The notes beneath the pieces were generated by a model, which saw only the letters and a program-made list of their open reading frames with translations, was not told where the DNA came from and did not search any database. Source: Gammaproteobacteria bacterium (GTDB lineage: Bacteria; Pseudomonadota; Gammaproteobacteria; VBWC01). From it: 64,000 nt of DNA. Both the position numbers and the translations under genes were made by a program. Positions 58,521-64,000 of this stretch are shown here, one piece after another; the stretch's first letter is position 1; each line of letters opens with the position of its first letter. The stretch covers positions 1 to 64,000 of the forward strand of contig VBWC01000002.1 in NCBI GenBank assembly GCA_006218035.1, given 5' to 3'.

Positions 58521-60977
58521 TCACTCCACCGACAACTTGCAGAGTCTCGTTACCTCGGCCCCCTTGATAACGCACATATTCCTTGACCATGACATTCCAC
58601 ACGAGGCCGCATACAACTCTCTATTCTTCGGAACCACGGTAGCAATTAGTCTTGGCAGAGTAACATTCTCGGAAAAAACGCTTAGTTTAAACCGATTTTC
58701 GAGCTCGCCAACCTCCATACTTGCCGGCCAACCTGTTTCTTTAATTACTCTCTTACCCGACTGATACTGGATCTCCGCGCTATTGATTGCCGATAAAATC
58801 AACGAATAATTCTGCCTCACATCATCGTCAACAAATACTTCAATTGAAGAATCGTTCTTGCTGCCCATCTCCCACCAATCCGCCTCCCCTCCCATCAAAT
58901 CTATAGTGCTCAAGAAATTGCCGTTTATCGGCGACCTGAAATTGTTTTGATGGTACTTGATATCAGGACAGTCAACCAGAATCCTCCCGTTGGTGGGATT
59001 CTTGAGACAAAGTGCCGGCAACTCATAAGCTCGCTGGACATCGCCCAACTTTTCCTGTTCTGCCAGTGCAGTCGTCGCATTCAGACACCTCATGTCGATC
59101 GCGGACGAATGTGCTTCGGGCAATAAGTCATACATTCGATCACTAAATGCCAGACCTATCCCGTCCAGCCGCAGACTGTCGGGCACCCATTTCTTTGGAT
59201 GGAACGCGATAAAGTCCGCGTCCGGGGGCAGTTCACCAAACCGGTATTTCTCCGAACTTCTAAACCTCCCATCGAAGCGCTCGAACGGAACCGGTATATA
59301 TATTTCTAATTCCGGATACCTCTGTTTCAATGAAAAATACAGCTCGGAAACTCCAACTTCCTCTGTTACGCTCCGCGAATACGCCGTCGTAATTTCGCCT
59401 GGTGATATGCTTAGAAACTTGACATTATTTATAAAGTCGAAATTATCGTGTTCTTCTTCTTTATTGTCACCATACATGCCGACCAATCCGAGAACCAGGA
59501 AACAAATAAAGAAACTTCTGGAATAATAGGAGCTATCCGCCTTGCCGAATATCCCGTATGCCCCCAGTAGCAACGCAAACAGCAGTACGCCATCAAGGTT
59601 ATAAAACCCATAAAACAGATATTTCCACCAAAGAAAAATACCGGCCCACACAGGAATACTAAATATCGGAAATATTACCGTTACATAAATTAGGAAAATC
59701 AATATGACGTAAATTGCTATGTCGGACTTAAATTCCTGATAGAGCACGACGAATCTGTAATCGAGGAACAGCAGTTTCGGGCTTATGTAGATGTTACCCG
59801 GCATACCCTTTGAGCTTAGCTGTTCGCTATAAAATAAATTTTTGTCCGATTCCCGGCGCAGGTAGGTTTGATTCTCCTGCTCTGTTCCAGGCTTCCAGGA
59901 TTCCTTCACCTCAAATACCTGTTGTTTTTTTGCTTCGAGATTCTGTTGGGCCGCACCTCCCAAGCCGGTCAGTGTAACGTTAAGCTCGTGGTTATCTCTC
60001 GTGCTTTCTTGTCCTCTGTCCTTATAGTGGTCAATGGCATACGGTGCGATCGCCAACACTACTGCCAAAGCGACCATCGCACTGCACCGCCACCCGTTCT
60101 TTACCGATTGCCATAGTAATACGACGCTCAAGGTCAAAAAAAACGGCAATGCCAATGCCTTGATATTCGCAAGTCCGAATACGTATAAGAATGTCGCTAC
60201 CGGCTGACTTTGCAAACGATAGATATTCATCGCCATACCAAAAGCCATCATTCCGGTTATGGTATCCGGCAAGCCGGATGATAGTTTGTCTACAAATCCC
60301 AATACGACGACGGACAATACAAATGACGACATTCCGATGATGTAAAAAATCGCATATCGCTTGTTATACGGCCTGTTGGCCCACGCAAGATTTGCGACAC
60401 GTAGTACCGAAAACGACAAGTACTGAACCATAATTAATTTGTATACGAGAGTCGCCGGCGATAAGATGCTTGTCGTGTCGAACAGTCTCATTAACATAGA
60501 CATCAGTATCGGCATGTTTTGCGGGTACGAAAACTTATACTCCGCTAACGTATCCCTGCTGGCCCAATGAGACGCCCAGGTACCCCATGAAAAGAAGGCA
60601 TCACCTCTCAATTCAAGGTTTATATGGCCCGCCATGCCTGCTGCAAGAGCACTAAGCAGTCCGACACATAAAACGAGATAATTACGCTGAAGGTATATTG
60701 CCGCGCTCCCGGTAAAACTTGCTTTTTCCGGCATGTATAACGCGTGGTAGCGAACGATAGCGAGCCTCGTCAACGGGAGCAAATAAATAACCAGCCCTGC
60801 CCATCCTCGACTGTTGTAAGGCGACATCCCCAGAAGATAGAACACCAATATTCCGTAAGATAACCCCACCTCGAAATTTGCGATAAAGTTCCCGGGCTTG
60901 TACTCCGACCATTGAGTCAAACATCGCCCCACCCTCTCGGCCATAATAATTATCAGGATGCTACTAATCAGCAACAT
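58521..60977 (-). CDS. Large polytopic membrane protein, possible GT-C glycosyltransferase
   Basis: I do not recognise this 818-residue protein as a named family. The N-terminal 500 residues contain about 12 hydrophobic segments; an early loop, GHINLELRGDAFFSWGTWASHWASRDTL, has acidic and aromatic residues placed as in GT-C enzymes that use lipid-linked sugars. A soluble, probably periplasmic C-terminal part of about 300 residues follows (for example YPELEIYIPVPFERFDGRF). Position in an O-antigen locus allows a GT-C transferase or an unusual polymerase. Codon use looks more AT-rich than that of the housekeeping genes. Confidence 0.6.
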   Translation of the reverse strand: MLLISSILIIIMAERVGRCLTQWSEYKPGNFIANFEVGLSYGILVFYLLGMSPYNSRGWAGLVIYLLPLTRLAIVRYHALYMPEKASFTGSAAIYLQRNYLVLCVGLLSALAAGMAGHINLELRGDAFFSWGTWASHWASRDTLAEYKFSYPQNMPILMSMLMRLFDTTSILSPATLVYKLIMVQYLSFSVLRVANLAWANRPYNKRYAIFYIIGMSSFVLSVVVLGFVDKLSSGLPDTITGMMAFGMAMNIYRLQSQPVATFLYVFGLANIKALALPFFLTLSVVLLWQSVKNGWRCSAMVALAVVLAIAPYAIDHYKDRGQESTRDNHELNVTLTGLGGAAQQNLEAKKQQVFEVKESWKPGTEQENQTYLRRESDKNLFYSEQLSSKGMPGNIYISPKLLFLDYRFVVLYQEFKSDIAIYVILIFLIYVTVIFPIFSIPVWAGIFLWWKYLFYGFYNLDGVLLFALLLGAYGIFGKADSSYYSRSFFICFLVLGLVGMYGDNKEEEHDNFDFINNVKFLSISPGEITTAYSRSVTEEVGVSELYFSLKQRYPELEIYIPVPFERFDGRFRSSEKYRFGELPPDADFIAFHPKKWVPDSLRLDGIGLAFSDRMYDLLPEAHSSAIDMRCLNATTALAEQEKLGDVQRAYELPALCLKNPTNGRILVDCPDIKYHQNNFRSPINGNFLSTIDLMGGEADWWEMGSKNDSSIEVFVDDDVRQNYSLILSAINSAEIQYQSGKRVIKETGWPASMEVGELENRFKLSVFSENVTLPRLIATVVPKNRELYAASCGMSWSRNMCVIKGAEVTRLCKLSVE

Positions 60978-61122
60978 AAGATTATTTTTGTTCGCGAATA
61001 TTTATTAAGATTCATAACGTTTTTTATTTAATGAGAGCGCGCCACTACCCTGACACCCGCCGTTATCATGAGACTATCGCTATTTCGGCAGACATCACTA
61101 TTGGTCATTTCCAACACGGGCT

Positions 61123-62397
61123 TTACCTGTTTCCGCGTAGCCTTTCCTTAATAACCCTGTATAGTTCGTCTGCGGCCAATTGATGCCCGGCCGCCGTCCA
61201 ATGGTTGTCATAAGGATAGTACTGTCCATTCCTGCCTTTAAATGAATCCTGTAAATCAATAACGTCATAATTGAGTTCAGCAAGTTTACTCTTGAATCTT
61301 TGATGCACCCCATCAAGCTCCATTACCCTTCCCGGCACTTCAGGCCATCCGTAGAAATCCTTATAAGTATTTTCTGCCACGTCTGCGGTCACGGTATAAA
61401 TATCGGGGATCAGCATTACTACGAGCGGGATCGCCCTCTCGGTCAGCGCGGTATTAAGCTGGCCAACTATCGAGACGATCGAATCTATATCCTGGACAGA
61501 ATAGTAAGGAACGGCGACTGCGGGTACCGTCTGTTTACCGCCCTTGAGTAGTTCCAGGGACTGTAGCAGCGTTCCCGGGTTCAATTTCCCGCTGAAAGAC
61601 GCATCGATAAACTCACGATTAAGGCGTGATAACGCTGTTTCAAATGTGGCCTCGTCCAAGCCCGACTTTCGTAAATAAAAATCTCTTTCGATAGATTCAG
61701 CAAAAAAATGGTCCCAGAATCGTTTGCTAACGGGGTACTCATAAAGATATTTGGTCGACGAAAGCGGATTTCTAGGCTTGTCTGCACGTTGCCGTATTAA
61801 TGACTGAAGATGCGAAAAGCCCAGAAATCTTGAGTCTTGCCACGAATAGTCCGGCAGCCTTTCTACCGGCTTGAACCAGGCGTATGGCAAGTTCTGAATT
61901 GCTGCTTGCTGAAAATCATTACCGAAAAATATCGCGACAACGACTAATTCAGGATTAAAACTGAGACCTATATCGTACAGATTCGCCAGATACGAAATCG
62001 GATTGGTAGCAATCTGACCGAGGTTCACAACCGTATATGTCTTATTGCTGTCGCCGCTGCTATTTATCTTGTTCTCAAAAACATTGGAAAAGCGATCTTT
62101 TTCGTCCACCCCCATGCCTTCAGCGAAACTATCGCCCAGAACCAGTATTTTGGATGAATCCCGTTTGTTTAACTCATACAGGTCGGGCCCCCGAAAACCA
62201 CTCTGGTTATAGCAGTGAGTTGTTCTGTATTCCAACTGATCCAGTTCGAGGCATTGTGAAGCGCTCGATAAATCTATCGGCCTGAATCCGGACAGCGGCT
62301 TTACCAAATGATGCGTGACTTGCAGATACCCCTCTGCTGCGGATAGAGCTGCGACTATAGATCCGCACACTAACAGCAACGGAATCGAATATTTCAT
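61123..62397 (-). CDS. Membrane-anchored SGNH/GDSL hydrolase-like protein 2
   Basis: The 424-residue protein has an N-terminal anchor or signal (YSIPLLLVCGSIVAALSAAEGYL). The SGNH blocks are clear: ILVLGDSFAEGMGVDEKDRFSN with GDS, TYTVVNLGQIATNPI with Gly, VVVAIFFGNDFQQAA with the Asn, and YPYDNHWTAAGHQLAAD with the Asp-His pair. This AlgX/SGNH-like type acetylates or deacetylates polysaccharides or acts as an esterase. It is a second, different copy from the one at 56035, and shares the locus. Confidence 0.8.
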   Translation of the reverse strand: MKYSIPLLLVCGSIVAALSAAEGYLQVTHHLVKPLSGFRPIDLSSASQCLELDQLEYRTTHCYNQSGFRGPDLYELNKRDSSKILVLGDSFAEGMGVDEKDRFSNVFENKINSSGDSNKTYTVVNLGQIATNPISYLANLYDIGLSFNPELVVVAIFFGNDFQQAAIQNLPYAWFKPVERLPDYSWQDSRFLGFSHLQSLIRQRADKPRNPLSSTKYLYEYPVSKRFWDHFFAESIERDFYLRKSGLDEATFETALSRLNREFIDASFSGKLNPGTLLQSLELLKGGKQTVPAVAVPYYSVQDIDSIVSIVGQLNTALTERAIPLVVMLIPDIYTVTADVAENTYKDFYGWPEVPGRVMELDGVHQRFKSKLAELNYDVIDLQDSFKGRNGQYYPYDNHWTAAGHQLAADELYRVIKERLRGNR

Positions 62398-62560
62398 CCC
62401 AAAACGACCAGTAAGGTTTTCCGGAAAATCACAAGTTGATTTGCCTGATCGACACTATCAAGCACCTGTGTATTCCCGGGTGTGGAGCCGTAAATAACTT
62501 TGCGATATTTCGTTCTTTATGTTTCGTACTTCGGCGCATATTCCTTGGCCTAATCAGATT

Positions 62561-64000
62561 CTATATGGAAATGCGATACTCCCGCCGCCATAACTCGAAT
62601 AGTACCAGCGCGTACAGACGCTCACTGTTTGCCCTTCCCTTCGCTTGTCCAGCCAGCAAGCTTTCTACTGTCTTGCGATCGAATACAGTCGAACCAGGAT
62701 CGAGGAGAATCTCTTTGAAATAGTCCTTCCATACGCCTGTAGACAGCCATGACGCCAGCGGGATTGAAAATCCCTGTTTACGCGCCTGGTCAAATTCCGG
62801 CGGCAACAGGCGACCGGCAAGTTTTTTCAGCAATATCTTGCGTAGATACGCCGTGGTCTTGAGAGACGATGGTACCTTGCCGAATGCAAATTCAATTAGA
62901 CGATAATCCAGAAAAGGTGCGCGTACTTCAAGAGAAGTCAACATGCTCGCCCGATCCACTTTGACCAATATGTCTTCGGCAAGGTAGTTATCGAAATCCA
63001 TGCGCGTCGCCCGCTGCAGCAAGTCGTTGCTCACGGGAATGCGCTTCCGGCGTATCTCTTCGGCCATCAGCGCCCAGTCTTTTCGTCCGGCCATTAACCG
63101 CCGTCTGGTGCTACGATCGTAATAGGACGCGATTAGTGGTAAACCGGACTGAAGATCGAAGTCGAGGCCCTGTAACCAGTTGCGGCCCTTGAAGCCGACC
63201 GGTAGTAACCATTCGGCTCCGGTAGCAGCATACCGCCTGAGCCATCCCGGAACGTGCCGCAATTTCTGTTGTAACCAGAGCAGCCGGTCATAATGGCGAT
63301 ATCCGCCGAATAACTCATCACCGCCATCGCCACCCAAAGCCACCGTGCAATGCTGACGAATCATTCGACTCACAAGGAAGGTAGGGATCATCGAAGAATC
63401 TACCATGGGCTCGTCGAATTGTCTGGCGAGCAGAGGCAATAAATCGACATTCGCCTTGCCGCCGTCGAGTTCGACGTGCTCTGTTCCAAAATGCCTGGCG
63501 ATCAGTCGGGCATGTTCCGTTTCGTCATATTGCCCGGCACCCGGGAAACGTACGGTAAAAGTCTTTACCTTGCGGGTGTTTCTGACAGCCATGGCAGTTA
63601 TCAGACTTGAATCCAGACCGCCGCTTAGCAAAACGCCCACCGGTACATCAGCCACTAATTGCTTGCTTACGGAATCTGAAAGCAGACGCTCGAGTTCATC
63701 CAGCAGCGCCACGTCATCCTGCCCGGAAGCTTCCTGAGTATTCAGGGCCGGCAAACTCCAGAAGCGCCACAAACGTGTGTCGCCTTGTCGCAGATTGAAT
63801 AGCATAGCGTGGGCAGGCGGCAATTTTCTGACGTCCCGCAATATGCACCTTTCACCAGGCACGTATCCCATTGCCAGGAAGCAATCCAATGCCTCGCGGT
63901 CTATTACCCGCGGCAGCGACGGATCTGCCATCAGCCCTTTTAACTCGGAGGAGAAGCGCAATACGCCGTTGGCCAACGTGTAGAACAGGGGCTTTTCGCC
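62561..64000 (-). CDS. asnB: Asparagine synthetase (glutamine-hydrolysing), partial at right edge
   Basis: The reading frame runs past 63976 to base 64000 (GEKPLFYTLANGVLRFSS) and continues beyond the window, so the N-terminal glutaminase domain is mostly missing. What is seen is the C-terminal synthetase domain: the ATP-pyrophosphatase loop VPVGVLLSGGLDSSLITAM, then FPGAGQYDETEHARLIARHFGTEH, ALGGDGGDELFGGYRHYDR and VDRASMLTSLEVRAPFLDYRLIEF. Enzymes of this group make asparagine or amidate sugar carboxyls; in polysaccharide loci the second is common. Which applies here is not decidable. Confidence 0.9.
   Translation of the reverse strand, partial: GEKPLFYTLANGVLRFSSELKGLMADPSLPRVIDREALDCFLAMGYVPGERCILRDVRKLPPAHAMLFNLRQGDTRLWRFWSLPALNTQEASGQDDVALLDELERLLSDSVSKQLVADVPVGVLLSGGLDSSLITAMAVRNTRKVKTFTVRFPGAGQYDETEHARLIARHFGTEHVELDGGKANVDLLPLLARQFDEPMVDSSMIPTFLVSRMIRQHCTVALGGDGGDELFGGYRHYDRLLWLQQKLRHVPGWLRRYAATGAEWLLPVGFKGRNWLQGLDFDLQSGLPLIASYYDRSTRRRLMAGRKDWALMAEEIRRKRIPVSNDLLQRATRMDFDNYLAEDILVKVDRASMLTSLEVRAPFLDYRLIEFAFGKVPSSLKTTAYLRKILLKKLAGRLLPPEFDQARKQGFSIPLASWLSTGVWKDYFKEILLDPGSTVFDRKTVESLLAGQAKGRANSERLYALVLFELWRREYRISI

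Overview
The window looks like chromosomal DNA of a gammaproteobacterium with moderately high GC. The gene order thrS-infC-rpmI-rplT-pheS-pheT-ihfA-merR, the presence of csiV and ihfA, and a WbpV/WbpL/WbpM-type O-antigen module all fit that class. No replicon origin, CRISPR array, prophage or intact insertion sequence was seen. The species cannot be named from this sequence.

Layout. (1) 1-3.8 kb: three secreted or lipid-anchored proteins of uncertain role (a partial phospholipase C-like protein, a lipoprotein, and a large Tsp3/dockerin/PKD surface protein) and an APS kinase. (2) 3.8-14.1 kb, minus strand: tRNA-Pro(GGG), the translation operon from thrS to ihfA and its MerR partner, then uvrB. 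The infC start is ATT inside the end of thrS. The 3' part of a tRNA-Val gene and its terminator lie just upstream of thrS. (3) 14.2-17.6 kb, plus strand: an aminotransferase, tRNA-Asn, and a tandem pair of FRG-domain genes that look like accessory cargo beside the tRNA. (4) 17.8-31.1 kb: a Tat-type protein with a GMC oxidoreductase, a GNAT/FemAB-like protein, a PilZ protein, a decayed bacteriohemerythrin gene, smr, mfd, an Aer-like chemoreceptor, def, csiV, and an hpt/methylthioinosine phosphorylase pair forming a purine salvage route. (5) 31.1-44 kb, minus strand: a Calx-beta surface protein with a GlyGly-CTERM-like tail; a six-gene run of peptide-binding protein, L,D-transpeptidase, two permeases, NagZ and a di-haem peroxidase, which suggests peptidoglycan turnover; and cysM, an exonuclease, rlmD and a CYTH protein. 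(6) 44-64 kb, minus strand: a surface-polysaccharide locus.

The polysaccharide locus has recognisable biochemistry. FnlA/B/C (CapE/F/G) make UDP-N-acetyl-L-fucosamine from UDP-GlcNAc. A WbpM-like dehydratase and a WbpV-like reductase make a UDP-6-deoxy-HexNAc. A WbpL-like transferase loads that sugar onto the lipid carrier, and a WbuB-like transferase probably adds L-FucNAc. GalU supplies UDP-glucose. Around these lie a second GT4, a methyltransferase, a GT2-GtrA fusion, a large unidentified membrane protein, two membrane-anchored SGNH hydrolases and an asparagine synthetase cut by the window edge. Flippase, polymerase and chain-length genes were not recognised here.

The least expected items are the tRNA remnants (a 3' tRNA-Val fragment ahead of thrS and a duplicated tRNA-Pro end), the tandem FRG genes, the multiply broken hemerythrin gene, the transporter lacking its ATPase with an embedded L,D-transpeptidase, and a palindrome present in two copies with paired base changes in its stem.
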